From assembly GCF_004297125.1 (NCBI RefSeq), contig NZ_SCVD01000026.1, forward strand, positions 155,194-219,193: a stretch of DNA of 64,000 nucleotides. Reading direction: 5' to 3'. The notes under the pieces are model-generated. The model made no database searches, was not told the DNA's origin, and saw only the letters and a program-made list of their open reading frames with translations. This document shows, piece after piece, positions 41,964-49,675 of this stretch. The translations under genes were made by a program, and so were the position numbers. This DNA comes from Phenylobacterium sp. (lineage in GTDB: Bacteria; Pseudomonadota; Alphaproteobacteria; Caulobacterales; Caulobacteraceae). Position 1 is the first letter of the stretch, and each line of letters opens with the position of its first letter.

Positions 41964-42941
41964 TCAGCCGCCGAACTGGGCCAGCTGGCGGGTGTCGCCG
42001 CTGTCGCCTTGGTGCAGCCGATGCCCCGCCGGTTTGCCGGCCAGCGCCTTCAGGATCCTGACCCGCAGCGCCTCCGGCGCGTCCACTTCCAGCAGGTCCT
42101 TGAGACCAACGCCAAGCTCGCCGAACAGGCAAAGCCGCAACTGGCCGCGGGCGGTGACCCGCAGGCGGTTGCAGCTGTCGCAGAAGCCGGCGGCATAGGG
42201 CGCGATCAGGCCGATCCGGCCCGCGTAGTCGGGGTGGACCATCTCCACCGCCGGCCCGTCGTCGAAGGCGCGCGGCCGTCGGCACCAACCGCGCGCGGCG
42301 AGCCAGTCGGTGAGGACCGTGCCCGGCACATGCTGGTCCGCGAAATACTCGGCGTTGTCGCCGGTCCGCATCAGCTCGATGAACCGCACGGCCACGGGCC
42401 GCTCGCGAACGAATTCGGTGAAGGCGTCGAACCCCGCCTCGACGGTGTCGCGGATCAGAACGCCGTTGACCTTCACGTTCGGCAGACCCAGCGACAGCGC
42501 CCGATCGAGGCCGGCCACCACCGACGACAACCGGTCGTGGCCGGTGATGCGCACGAAGGTTTCGCGGTCGAGGCTGTCGATGCTGACGTTCAGGTTGGTG
42601 AGGCCCGCGTCGCGCCAGCCGCCGATCTGGCGGTCGAGGTTCCAGCCGTTGGTGGTGATGCAGACCTTGGAGACCCCGGGAACCGCGGCGGTCCGGGCGA
42701 TGATCTCGGGCAGGTCCCGGCGCACGCTGGGCTCGCCGCCGGTCAGCCGGATCTTGGAGACGCCCAGCTCGGCGAAGGCGCGCACGACGCGCTCGCATTC
42801 CGCCGGCGTCAGGAAGGTCAGCGGCGCCGTCTTCTTGAAGCCGTCGGGCAGGCAATAGGTGCAGCGGAAGTTGCAGACTTCCGTGATCGAGAGACGCAGA
42901 TAGTGGAAGCGCCGGCCGAAGCCGTCGACGAGATCGTCCAA
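41964..42941 (-). CDS. moaA: GTP 3',8-cyclase (molybdenum cofactor biosynthesis)
   Basis: The 325-residue radical-SAM enzyme starts at TTG 42941 (reading LDDLVDGFGRRFHYLRLS), with AAAGGAG 6 bases upstream. The N-terminal cluster ligands are C23, C27 and C30 in EVCNFRCTYCLPDG. The C-terminal 4Fe-4S cluster ligands are in FCDSCNRLRVTARGQLRLC. The protein ends in Gly-Gly, the tail needed for the cyclase reaction. It converts GTP to 3',8-cyclo-GTP for molybdopterin. Upstream frame extension (to 43544) has no family similarity. A TTGA-N6-TCAA box at 43120-43133 lies upstream. Confidence 0.95.
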   Translation of the reverse strand: MDDLVDGFGRRFHYLRLSITEVCNFRCTYCLPDGFKKTAPLTFLTPAECERVVRAFAELGVSKIRLTGGEPSVRRDLPEIIARTAAVPGVSKVCITTNGWNLDRQIGGWRDAGLTNLNVSIDSLDRETFVRITGHDRLSSVVAGLDRALSLGLPNVKVNGVLIRDTVEAGFDAFTEFVRERPVAVRFIELMRTGDNAEYFADQHVPGTVLTDWLAARGWCRRPRAFDDGPAVEMVHPDYAGRIGLIAPYAAGFCDSCNRLRVTARGQLRLCLFGELGVGLKDLLEVDAPEALRVRILKALAGKPAGHRLHQGDSGDTRQLAQFGG

Positions 42942-43119
42942 ACTTGGCTCCTTTCCAAGCGCGGGAGGCGACGGCGTTTCCAACGTCACCCTTGCCGGCT
43001 GCCGCCGGCTCGGCGACCCGCCCTTGGCGCGGGTGCGCGACAGGCCGGATCGCTCGGAGCAGATGTCGCCGGAGGGAAATCCAGCTGATGAACTGATAGC
43101 GCCCTCGCCGGAAAGCGCC

Positions 43120-43133
43120 TTGATACCCGTCAA
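43120..43133. promoter_or_regulatory. FNR/NarR-type box upstream of moaA
   Basis: TTGATACCCGTCAA fits TTGA-N6-TCAA. It overlaps the last codons of nnrS and is about 185 bases upstream of the moaA TTG. It could start a separate moaA transcript. Confidence 0.5.
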
Positions 43134-44305
43134 GCCGCCCGTGGGCGCGGGAGGAGAAGCATCCGCCCGTAGGCCACTGCGAAACCGCCGAACGCCAGCG
43201 ACCAGACCAGCCCCGAGGCCGATAGCAGGAGGGCTTGGCCCGCGCCGGAGAACGGCCCCGCCACGCGCAGCAGCGCGGCGAGGTTGATCGCCAGGTAGAT
43301 CGCCGTCGTGGCCGTGTCGGCCCCCAGCGGTCGGCCAGTGTGGCCCCGCGTGGCCCGCGTCATCACCGCCAGGGTCATCACCCCAACCGCACCGGCGGTC
43401 AGGGCATGGATGCCCGCCGAGCGCGGCACGAGCCCGGGATCGAGCGATGCGCCGCCCAGCAGCAACAGCGCCGCCCCCAGCCACGCGTAACCAACGTGCA
43501 GGATCAGCACGAGCGGCTCTGAGACCGTGCGCCAGCCGCGCCATCGCGCGAGGCGGACAAGCTGAGCGGCTCCGGCGAGCATCAGGGCGAGGCCGGTCAC
43601 CGGGGTCTGTGGCGCGACGACCCAGAGGCCCGCGCCAACGGCCGTCAGACCGAGGGCGACCCTGTCGACGTTTCCGAACACCGCCGGCTCGGGCGTCAGT
43701 GAGCGCGCCTTCATCCAGTTGCGCGTGAAGCTCGGGACGATGCGCCCGCCGATCAAGCCGATCAGTATGGTCGCAGCGCCCAGTGCGAGGCGGACCCCGA
43801 CGTCGACGGCGGCGCCGATCGGCAGGTGGAAGGCCACATTGGCCAGGGCGAACAGGGTGATCAGCCCGCAGACCGGCAGGTTGCGCCAGTTGCGGCCCGC
43901 GAGGACCTCGCGCCAGACCACCGCCGCGAAGGCCAGCAGGAACAGGCTATCGATGACCGCCGCCACCGGGCCCAGGACCTCCTGGAACAGCATGGCGATG
44001 CGTCCCAGGACCCAGAGCGCCACCAGTCCCCCGAGCGGCGCGCCGACGACGGGCATGCGCCCCGTCCAGTTGGGCACCGCCGTGGTGAGGAATCCCGCGA
44101 TCACGGCGCCCAGAAACCCGAAGATCATCTCGTGGATGTGCCACTCGCGGGTCAGGGCCGCCGATCCGCCATGGAAGTAGCTGAACAGCCAGAGCGGCAC
44201 GACCACCGCGCTCCAGATCGCCCCGAAGAAGAAGAACGGGCGAAAGCCGAAGCTGAAGAGCGCCGGGCCGTCGTAGGCGCGACGGGCGGCGGCGGTGGTG
44301 ATCAT
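43130..44305 (-). CDS. nnrS: NnrS family membrane protein (heme-copper, nitrosative stress)
   Basis: The 391-residue protein has about 12 hydrophobic helices and the NnrS start FSFGFRPFFFFGAIWSAV. It also has WHIHEMIFGFLGAVIAGFL, containing conserved histidines, and the GIHALTAGAVGVMTLAVMTR segment. NnrS proteins contain heme and copper and relieve nitrosative stress in denitrifiers. A perfect TTGACCCGGGTCAA box is centred 42 bases upstream of ATG 44305, so an FNR-type activator would place the transcript start at or beside the ATG (a possible leaderless mRNA). Confidence 0.9.
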   Translation of the reverse strand: MITTAAARRAYDGPALFSFGFRPFFFFGAIWSAVVVPLWLFSYFHGGSAALTREWHIHEMIFGFLGAVIAGFLTTAVPNWTGRMPVVGAPLGGLVALWVLGRIAMLFQEVLGPVAAVIDSLFLLAFAAVVWREVLAGRNWRNLPVCGLITLFALANVAFHLPIGAAVDVGVRLALGAATILIGLIGGRIVPSFTRNWMKARSLTPEPAVFGNVDRVALGLTAVGAGLWVVAPQTPVTGLALMLAGAAQLVRLARWRGWRTVSEPLVLILHVGYAWLGAALLLLGGASLDPGLVPRSAGIHALTAGAVGVMTLAVMTRATRGHTGRPLGADTATTAIYLAINLAALLRVAGPFSGAGQALLLSASGLVWSLAFGGFAVAYGRMLLLPRPRAA

Positions 44306-44340
44306 GTCTTCAATTTTAGCCGGAAAGGCCAGCCGACGCC

Positions 44341-44354
44341 TTGACCCGGGTCAA
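44341..44354. promoter_or_regulatory. FNR/NarR-type box for nnrS
   Basis: TTGACCCGGGTCAA is fully palindromic (TTGA-N6-TCAA). The centre is 42 bases from ATG 44305, exactly the class II activator spacing if transcription begins at the start codon. Confidence 0.7.
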
Positions 44355-44359
44355 GCGCG

Positions 44360-46576
44360 CTACCCACACTTGGAGTAGCCGCAGGATAGGCAGCTGTCGC
44401 AGCCCTCCTTGCGGACCAGCTCAAAGCCGCCGCACCGCGGGCAGCAGGCTTGTCCGGCCGACCCGGCCGGCGCGATCGCGGCTGGCGGCTGCTCGGCGGC
44501 TGGGCTTGCCCCGGTCGCGACGAGATGGCGCTCGATCACGCCCCCGATCGCCGCCAGCAGCGAGGGCACGTACCGCCCCCCGAGCCAAGCGCCGCCCCGG
44601 GGGTCGAACACCGCCTTCAGTTCCTCGGCCACGAAGCCGACGTCGCCGCCCCGCCGGAACACCGCCGAGATCATCCGGGTGAGGCCCAGGGTCCAGGCAT
44701 AGTGGTCCATGTTCTTGGAGTTGATGAAGATCTCGAACGGCCGGCGGACGCCGCCCTCCTCGACATCGTTGAGCGTGACATAGACGGCGTGCGCGCTCTC
44801 CGGCCAGACCAGTTTGTAGGTGGCGCCGTCCAGCGCTTCCGGCCGGGGTGTGAGGATCGGACCACCCACCGGCGCGGGCTCTGGGTCGACCGACAGGATC
44901 GAGCCGGTGATGGCGTTCGGCCGGTAGGTGGTCATCCCCTTGCAGCCGCTGCGCCAGCCCAGAAGATAGATGTCGCTGAAATCCTCGAAGGCGATGTCGG
45001 CCGGACAGTTGACGGTCTTGGAAATCGAACTGTCCACCTGCGCCTGGGCGGCCGCCTGCATGCGCACATGGTCCTCGGGCGCCAGCGTCTGGGCGCTGAC
45101 GAAGATGGCCTCCGGCGGCGGAGCGTCGCCATGGAGCCGCTTCCAGACCGCCAGGGCGTAGTCCTCCACCGGCTCCTCCCGGTGGGACCCGTCGGGCTGT
45201 CGCACCTTGCGGACATAGGAATAGGCGAACACCGGCTCGATCCCTGACGAGACGTTCCCCGCCAGCAACGACGTGGTGCCGGTGGGGGCGATGGAGGTGA
45301 GGCAGCCGTTGCGCAGGCCGTGCCGCGCGATGAGGTCGCGGGTCTCGGCGTCGAGGCTCGCCAGGTTGGGGCGCTCCAGGATCGCCGGATCGTAGAGCGG
45401 GAAAGCCCCCTTCTCGGCGGCGAGCTCGGCCGAAGCGCGATAGGCCTCCCGCTTGATCGTCGAGAGCCATTGGCCGGTCAGCTCGACCGCCCGGTCGCTG
45501 CCGTAGGCGACGCCGCAGAACACCAAGGCGTCCGCCAGCCCGGTGACGCCCAGGCCGATCCGCCGCTTGGCCTTCGCCTCGGTCGCCTGGGCCTCGAGGG
45601 GATAGCGCGAGACGTCGATGACGTTGTCCAACATCCGCACCGCCGTGTGCGTCAGGGTGGACAGCGCCCCGAGATCCAGGTCGGCGCCGTCTTGAAACGG
45701 CGTGGCGACCAGCCGCGCCAGATTGATGGAGCCCAGCAGGCAGGCCCCATAGGGCGGCAGCATCTGTTCGCCGCAGGGATTGCTGGCGAGGATCGTCTCG
45801 CAGTAGCCGAGGTTGTTCTGGGCGTTCACCCGGTCGATGAAGATCACGCCGGGCTCGGCGGCGTCGTAGGTCGCGCGCATGAGCCGGCTCCAGAGGTCCG
45901 TCGCTCGGACCAATCCCATCACCTGCCCCTCGAACGTCAGCGGCCAGTCGGCGTCCGCCGCGAGGGCCGCCATGAAGGCGTCGGTCACCAGGACCGAGAG
46001 ATTGAAGTTGCGCAGCCGGGCGCCGTCCCGCTTGGCGTCGATGAAGGCTTCGATGTCCGGATGGTCGATCCGCAGGCAGCCCATCATCGCGCCCCGGCGC
46101 TGACCCGCGGAGAGGATCGTGCGGCACATGGCGTCCCAGACGTCCATGAAACTCAGGGGACCGGAGGCGTCGGCGTCGACGCCTCTCACCGGGGCGCCCG
46201 CCGGCCGGATCGAGGAGAAGTCCATGCCCACGCCGCCGCCCTGCTGCAGGGTGATGGCCGCCTCCCTCACATGGGCGAAGATGTCGCTGAGGTCGTCCGG
46301 AATGCGACCCATGACGAAGCAGTTGAAGAGGGTCACCGTCCGCGCCGTACCGGCGCCCGCCAGAATCCGGCCGGCGGGCAGGAAGCGGTGGTCGCGCAGG
46401 GCCGCCTCGAAACGCTCGCGCATCGGCGTGCGCAGGTCGGGAGCCTCCGCCTCGGCCAGCGCCGCCGCCACCCGCGACCAGGTCCCCTGTAGCGTCCCGT
46501 CGCCGCCGCCCCCGGCCGGCCTGAAGTTGTACTTGCTGGACCAGATCTCGCCCGCCAACGGGCTGTCGAACGCCAT
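44360..46576 (-). CDS. nrdJ: Adenosylcobalamin-dependent ribonucleotide reductase (class II)
   Basis: The 738-residue enzyme starts at ATG 46576 (MAFDSPLAGEIWSSKYNF), with GGAGGTGA upstream. Landmarks are TLFNCFVMGRIPDD, EAAITLQQGGGVGMDFSSIR, NPCGEQMLPPYGACLLGSIN, TSIAPTGTTSLLAGNVSSG and a C-terminal zinc-ribbon-like tail CPRCGGFELVRKEGCDSC ending YSKCG. It makes deoxynucleotides without oxygen, using B12, so it fits an anaerobic or microaerobic regulon. A TTGT-N6-TCAA box lies about 100 bases upstream, shared with the divergent RIC gene. Confidence 0.95.
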   Translation of the reverse strand: MAFDSPLAGEIWSSKYNFRPAGGGGDGTLQGTWSRVAAALAEAEAPDLRTPMRERFEAALRDHRFLPAGRILAGAGTARTVTLFNCFVMGRIPDDLSDIFAHVREAAITLQQGGGVGMDFSSIRPAGAPVRGVDADASGPLSFMDVWDAMCRTILSAGQRRGAMMGCLRIDHPDIEAFIDAKRDGARLRNFNLSVLVTDAFMAALAADADWPLTFEGQVMGLVRATDLWSRLMRATYDAAEPGVIFIDRVNAQNNLGYCETILASNPCGEQMLPPYGACLLGSINLARLVATPFQDGADLDLGALSTLTHTAVRMLDNVIDVSRYPLEAQATEAKAKRRIGLGVTGLADALVFCGVAYGSDRAVELTGQWLSTIKREAYRASAELAAEKGAFPLYDPAILERPNLASLDAETRDLIARHGLRNGCLTSIAPTGTTSLLAGNVSSGIEPVFAYSYVRKVRQPDGSHREEPVEDYALAVWKRLHGDAPPPEAIFVSAQTLAPEDHVRMQAAAQAQVDSSISKTVNCPADIAFEDFSDIYLLGWRSGCKGMTTYRPNAITGSILSVDPEPAPVGGPILTPRPEALDGATYKLVWPESAHAVYVTLNDVEEGGVRRPFEIFINSKNMDHYAWTLGLTRMISAVFRRGGDVGFVAEELKAVFDPRGGAWLGGRYVPSLLAAIGGVIERHLVATGASPAAEQPPAAIAPAGSAGQACCPRCGGFELVRKEGCDSCLSCGYSKCG

Positions 46577-46673
46577 GGTCGTCACCTCCGGAAGGGCGGC
46601 AAGACTGAGCGATTCCACCGCGGTCCTGTTTGAGCCCGCGCAAACCCCGACCCCCGCACCGGCAAGACGGCGC

Positions 46674-46687
46674 TTGTCGAACATCAA
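46674..46687. promoter_or_regulatory. FNR/NarR-type box between nrdJ and RIC gene (one mismatch)
   Basis: TTGTCGAACATCAA fits TTGN-N6-TCAA with T for A in the first half-site. It is placed to serve nrdJ leftward (leader about 63 bases) and the GTG 46758 gene rightward (leader about 36 bases). Confidence 0.5.
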
Positions 46688-46757
46688 GCCATGCCCGGCC
46701 CGAGTTCAAGGTGGGCGGCGCAGGCCTGGCCTAGCCTGTCCGCAAAGGAGCCTCCCC

Positions 46758-47306
46758 GTGCCCGACGACGCCGGCCTTACCCCCGCCCAGACCTCTATCG
46801 AAGCCGCGCCGATCCGCTGCGCGCTGATGACGCCGGACCCGGGGACGCCGCAGCGTCCCGAGGTCGGCGCGCTGATCGAGCTGATCCAGACCCGCTATCA
46901 CGACACCCATCGCCGAGAATTCCCCGAGGCCATCCGCCTGGCGCGGAAGGTGGAGGCGGTGCATGCGGCCGAACCGGAATGCCCGCGGGGCCTCGCGGAT
47001 CTGCTGGCCCTGATGCTCGACGACCTCGAAAGCCACCAGCAGCGGGAGGAACGGGTGCTGTTCCCCATGCTCCTGGCCGGCGGCAGCCCGATGGTGCGGT
47101 TTCCGATCGCCCGGATGATGGCCGAGCACCTGGACGTGGAGGAGCAGCTGATCCGCCTGCGGACCCTGACACACGACTTCGCGAACCCGCTTGGCGCCTG
47201 CGATACCTGGCGGGGGCTGACGCAGCTCTGCCGGAAGCTCGACGCTGACCTGCGCGAACACATGCGGCTCGAGAACGAGGAGCTCTTCGCGCCGTTCATG
47301 GACTGA
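46758..47306 (+). CDS. RIC/DnrN-type hemerythrin, iron-centre repair
   Basis: The 182-residue protein starts at GTG 46758 (reading VPDDAGLTPAQTSIEAAP), with AAAGGAG 7 bases before. It matches the YtfE/ScdA/NorA RIC domain: YHDTHRREFPEAIRLARKVE, ESHQQREERVLFPML, MMAEHLDVEEQLIRL and REHMRLENEELFAPF, which give the His/Glu diiron ligands. The N-terminal ScdA-type domain of YtfE is missing. RIC proteins repair Fe-S clusters damaged by NO. It is divergent from nrdJ and shares the box at 46674. Confidence 0.87.
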   Translation: MPDDAGLTPAQTSIEAAPIRCALMTPDPGTPQRPEVGALIELIQTRYHDTHRREFPEAIRLARKVEAVHAAEPECPRGLADLLALMLDDLESHQQREERVLFPMLLAGGSPMVRFPIARMMAEHLDVEEQLIRLRTLTHDFANPLGACDTWRGLTQLCRKLDADLREHMRLENEELFAPFMD

Positions 47307-47349
47307 CCTCCGACGGGGGATCGCTCCCCTTCCGGGCTCGCCGCCCGGC

Positions 47350-47363
47350 TTGCCGAATATCAA
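47350..47363. promoter_or_regulatory. FNR/NarR-type box for second RIC gene
   Basis: TTGCCGAATATCAA fits TTG(A/C)-N6-TCAA (FixK style). A start at +41.5 would be near 47398, about 41 bases before ATG 47439. Confidence 0.55.
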
Positions 47364-47438
47364 GGGCGCCGCGCGCGCGGCTCAATGCGTTGGGCCGAAC
47401 CACGGCCTAGGTTCCAGGCAAATAGAAGGAACCCGGCC

Positions 47439-47963
47439 ATGCGGGCCCAGACCACGCGGAACCACTTCGACGCGAACCCCGGTGAGCCGGTGACGGCCAA
47501 TGACCGGACGCGCTTCGACATACCCGCCCTCGTGGACCACATCGTCGAGCGCTACCATCGAACCCACCTGCGCGAACTGCCCTATGCGATCGGCCTGGCG
47601 CGCAGCGTGGAAGAACTCTACGCGGACGATCCCAACTGTCCCATCGGCCTGGCCGACCACCTCACCGCCATGGCGGAAGATCTCGACGCCCACCAGTGGC
47701 GCGAGGAGACGATGCTGTTCCCGATGCTCCGCATCGGCACGCCACACTGCCTGAATTTCGTGACGCGTCGCATGATGGAAGACCACATCGACACCGAGCT
47801 GCAGATCATCCGACTGCGCCGGCTGACCAAGGGCTACCGGCCATCGTTCGAGGCTCCGTTCTGCTGGCAGGCGCTGTCGGCCCTGTGCCGCAAGCTGGAG
47901 CGGGACCTGCGGGAACACGCCCGGCTCGAGGACGAAATCCTGTACGCCATGCTCCCGACCTGA
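47439..47963 (+). CDS. RIC-type hemerythrin, second paralogue
   Basis: The 174-residue protein starts at ATG 47439 (MRAQTTRNHFDANPGEPVT), with AGAAGGA 8 bases upstream. It is a diverged copy of the preceding gene: ERYHRTHLRELPYAIGLARS, DAHQWREETMLFPML, MMEDHIDTELQIIRL and REHARLEDEILYAML keep the diiron ligands. It has its own FNR-type box, so the pair arose by duplication but is transcribed separately. A role in NO damage repair or NO/O2 sensing is inferred. Confidence 0.85.
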   Translation: MRAQTTRNHFDANPGEPVTANDRTRFDIPALVDHIVERYHRTHLRELPYAIGLARSVEELYADDPNCPIGLADHLTAMAEDLDAHQWREETMLFPMLRIGTPHCLNFVTRRMMEDHIDTELQIIRLRRLTKGYRPSFEAPFCWQALSALCRKLERDLREHARLEDEILYAMLPT

Positions 47964-47983
47964 CGGCGAGGACGCTCCGGGCC

Positions 47984-48241
47984 TCAGAACGCGAGCACCT
48001 CGACGAGCTCGCCTGGCGCCAGCGCCCGCGCCGTAGCCCGGCGGCGGATCAGGAGGTCGGCCATCGCCAGGTCCTTCTGGGCGCTGGAGTCCTGGTTTCC
48101 TAAAGGCCGCACCCCATCGACCATGCTGCGTCCGCGGTGGAAGCACTCGCGGTCGCCACAGGCGTCCAGCGCCACCCGTTCGGCCCTGAAGGCCGTGGCG
48201 TTGGCCGCGACCCGCCGGCAAGCCTCGTCGAAGGCGATCAC
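47984..48241 (-). CDS. Mini-MoeA: N- and C-terminal ends of MoeA without the core
   Basis: An 85-residue protein starts at GTG 48241, overlapping the moaB stop (GTGA). The first about 32 residues (IAFDEACRRVAANATAFRAE and ALDACGDR) resemble the MoeA N-terminus. The last about 45 (VRPLGNQDSSAQKDLAMADL, ALAPGELVEVLAF) resemble the MoeA C-terminal domain IV. The roughly 300 residues between, with the MPT/molybdate site, are absent. Either a deletion fused the ends of a former moeA downstream of moaB, or this is a maintained short family. It cannot be a working molybdenum insertase. Confidence 0.65.
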   Translation of the reverse strand: MIAFDEACRRVAANATAFRAERVALDACGDRECFHRGRSMVDGVRPLGNQDSSAQKDLAMADLLIRRRATARALAPGELVEVLAF

Positions 48242-48807
48242 GAGCAGACGCCACGATAGCGGGGAATCTGGCCCACCAGCGAGCAGGGCTTGAAGCGGCT
48301 GTCGAATTCCAGGGCCAGCACCAGATCCCAGGCGTCGCGGCAGGCGCCGGTCGACCCCGGCACGCAGAAAATGAAGGTCTCGTCGATCTGCCCGGCAAGC
48401 GCCCGCGACTGCAGGGTCGAAATGCCGACCGTGGTCTGGCTTGCCTGGTGGAACATGATGGAGAAGCCGTCCATCACGCGCGCCAGCAAGGGCCGCACGG
48501 CTTCCGGCGTCACGTCGCGCGGCGCGAACCCGGTGCCGCCGGTGGTCAGGATCACCTCGACCGCCGGGTCGGCGACCCACGCGCGCACCTGGGCCTGGAT
48601 CGCCTCCACCTCGTCCGTCACGATCGCCTTGGCCGCCAGCGTGTGGCCTGCGGTCCGCAGCCGGTCCGCGAGGAGCCCGCCGGAGGTGTCGGTCTGCTCC
48701 GTCCTGGTGTCCGAAATGGTCAGCACCGCGATCGACAGAGGATAAAATGGCAGGTCGGGATCGATCCCAGGGGCCTTGCGGTCCTTCGCGGCGAGCGTGA
48801 GGCTCAA
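48238..48807 (-). CDS. moaB: Molybdenum cofactor biosynthesis protein B (MoaB/MogA type)
   Basis: The 189-residue protein starts at TTG 48807 (reading LSLTLAAKDRKAPGIDPD), with GGAGGAT about 6 bases upstream. The MoaB fold shows PLSIAVLTISDTRTEQTDTS, VILTTGGTGFAPRDVTPEAV and FCVPGSTGACRDAWDLVL. It adenylylates or otherwise handles molybdopterin before Mo insertion. It is followed by the mini-MoeA gene with a GTGA overlap. A TTGT-N6-TCAA box is about 96 bases upstream. Confidence 0.92.
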   Translation of the reverse strand: MSLTLAAKDRKAPGIDPDLPFYPLSIAVLTISDTRTEQTDTSGGLLADRLRTAGHTLAAKAIVTDEVEAIQAQVRAWVADPAVEVILTTGGTGFAPRDVTPEAVRPLLARVMDGFSIMFHQASQTTVGISTLQSRALAGQIDETFIFCVPGSTGACRDAWDLVLALEFDSRFKPCSLVGQIPRYRGVCS

Positions 48808-48896
48808 TGGATCATCCTCCGGAGAATGCGGACACGAAGGCCACGTTCTGGCCGGGCGACACCATCGAAGCCTAGGGATCTCGCGCGCGGGACGCC

Positions 48897-48910
48897 TTGT
48901 CATCCATCAA
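48897..48910. promoter_or_regulatory. FNR/NarR-type box for moaB (one mismatch)
   Basis: TTGTCATCCATCAA fits TTGN-N6-TCAA. Leftward initiation would be near 48862, about 55 bases before the moaB TTG. It is 35 bases from the box at 48945. Confidence 0.45.
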
Positions 48911-48944
48911 GCCAATACGCCGCGGGCCCTCGCGCCTCCGTCGC

Positions 48945-48958
48945 TTGACATGGCTCAA
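48945..48958. promoter_or_regulatory. FNR/NarR-type box for 138-residue protein gene
   Basis: TTGACATGGCTCAA fits TTGA-N6-TCAA. The centre is 42 bases before ATG 48994, so a class II start would fall on that ATG. Confidence 0.6.
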
Positions 48959-48984
48959 GGCGCCGCCCGCTCTCCGGATCCAGA

Positions 48985-49401
48985 ATGCATCTTATGACGC
49001 AAGGCTCGCACTTCCAGCAGTTGCTGCGCGCGGCCGCCGACCAACCCGAGCCGCAACGCTTGCTGTTCGTCTTCGCCGGCGCCGGATTGCCCGACCATCC
49101 CACCGACCAGCAGCGCGCACGCTTCCTGGCCGGAGCCGGTGGCGCGCTCACCCCGCTCATGTGTGTGGATAAGGCGCCGGCCGACGTCGCGGATTTCGAC
49201 GCCCTCGTGGCGGACTCCCGGCGCGCGGGCCCGCCGTGGCAGGTGATGTTCGCGGCGGGGCTCTCAGGCTTCGACGGCCGGCCTCCGACCCAGTCCCAGA
49301 TCGATCCTGCGCTCGAGAAGATGGTCAACGCCGTGCGCCTCGGCGCCGTGGGGGCGTTTGCCGCGTACGACGCAAGCGGCGATCCCATCCAGATTCGCTA
49401 G
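48985..49401 (+). CDS. Conserved 138-residue protein of unknown function
   Basis: The frame has ATGs at 48985 (MHLMTQGSHF) and 48994 (MTQGSHFQQLL); the second fits the FNR-box spacing. The body reads QPEPQRLLFVFAGAGLPDHP, GGALTPLMCVDKAPADVADF and GPPWQVMFAAGLSGFDGRPP. From memory, related small proteins are sometimes labelled 'ribonucleotide reductase subunit alpha' in databases. It has no ribonucleotide reductase motif, so I do not adopt that name. It has no signal peptide or membrane segment. Position and box tie it to the anaerobic regulon. Confidence 0.7.
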   Translation: MHLMTQGSHFQQLLRAAADQPEPQRLLFVFAGAGLPDHPTDQQRARFLAGAGGALTPLMCVDKAPADVADFDALVADSRRAGPPWQVMFAAGLSGFDGRPPTQSQIDPALEKMVNAVRLGAVGAFAAYDASGDPIQIR

Positions 49402-49675
49402 CAAGGCGACGAGCCGACATCAGGATCGGCCGGCGCTTCGACGCGGTTCGGTTCGCTTCATGGCCTCGCGGGCGACGGCCCCGGGTGCGGTCGATGAACT
49501 CGCCGACGCGCTCACGGGTTCAGCCCAAGCCGCACAACCACGGACGGGAGCACGCCAGCAACGGACCTTAAGGCCTGACCGGCAAGCGCACGCTAGACCA
49601 TGCGTTGCAGTTCGGCTTGACGCAACCTCGGCCGTGGGCTGATCTCCATCGGGTTCGCGTACTTGGGGGGCATCG

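Noticed and set aside
41964..43544. A 526-codon frame as an N-terminally extended MoaA
   Set aside because: The MoaA fold starts at TTG 42941 with a good ribosome site. The extension reads as Arg/Ala-rich noise over the nnrS 3' end.
48985..49401. Calling the 138-residue protein a ribonucleotide reductase subunit
   Set aside because: It has none of the cysteine, radical or nucleotide-binding motifs of the family and is far too short.
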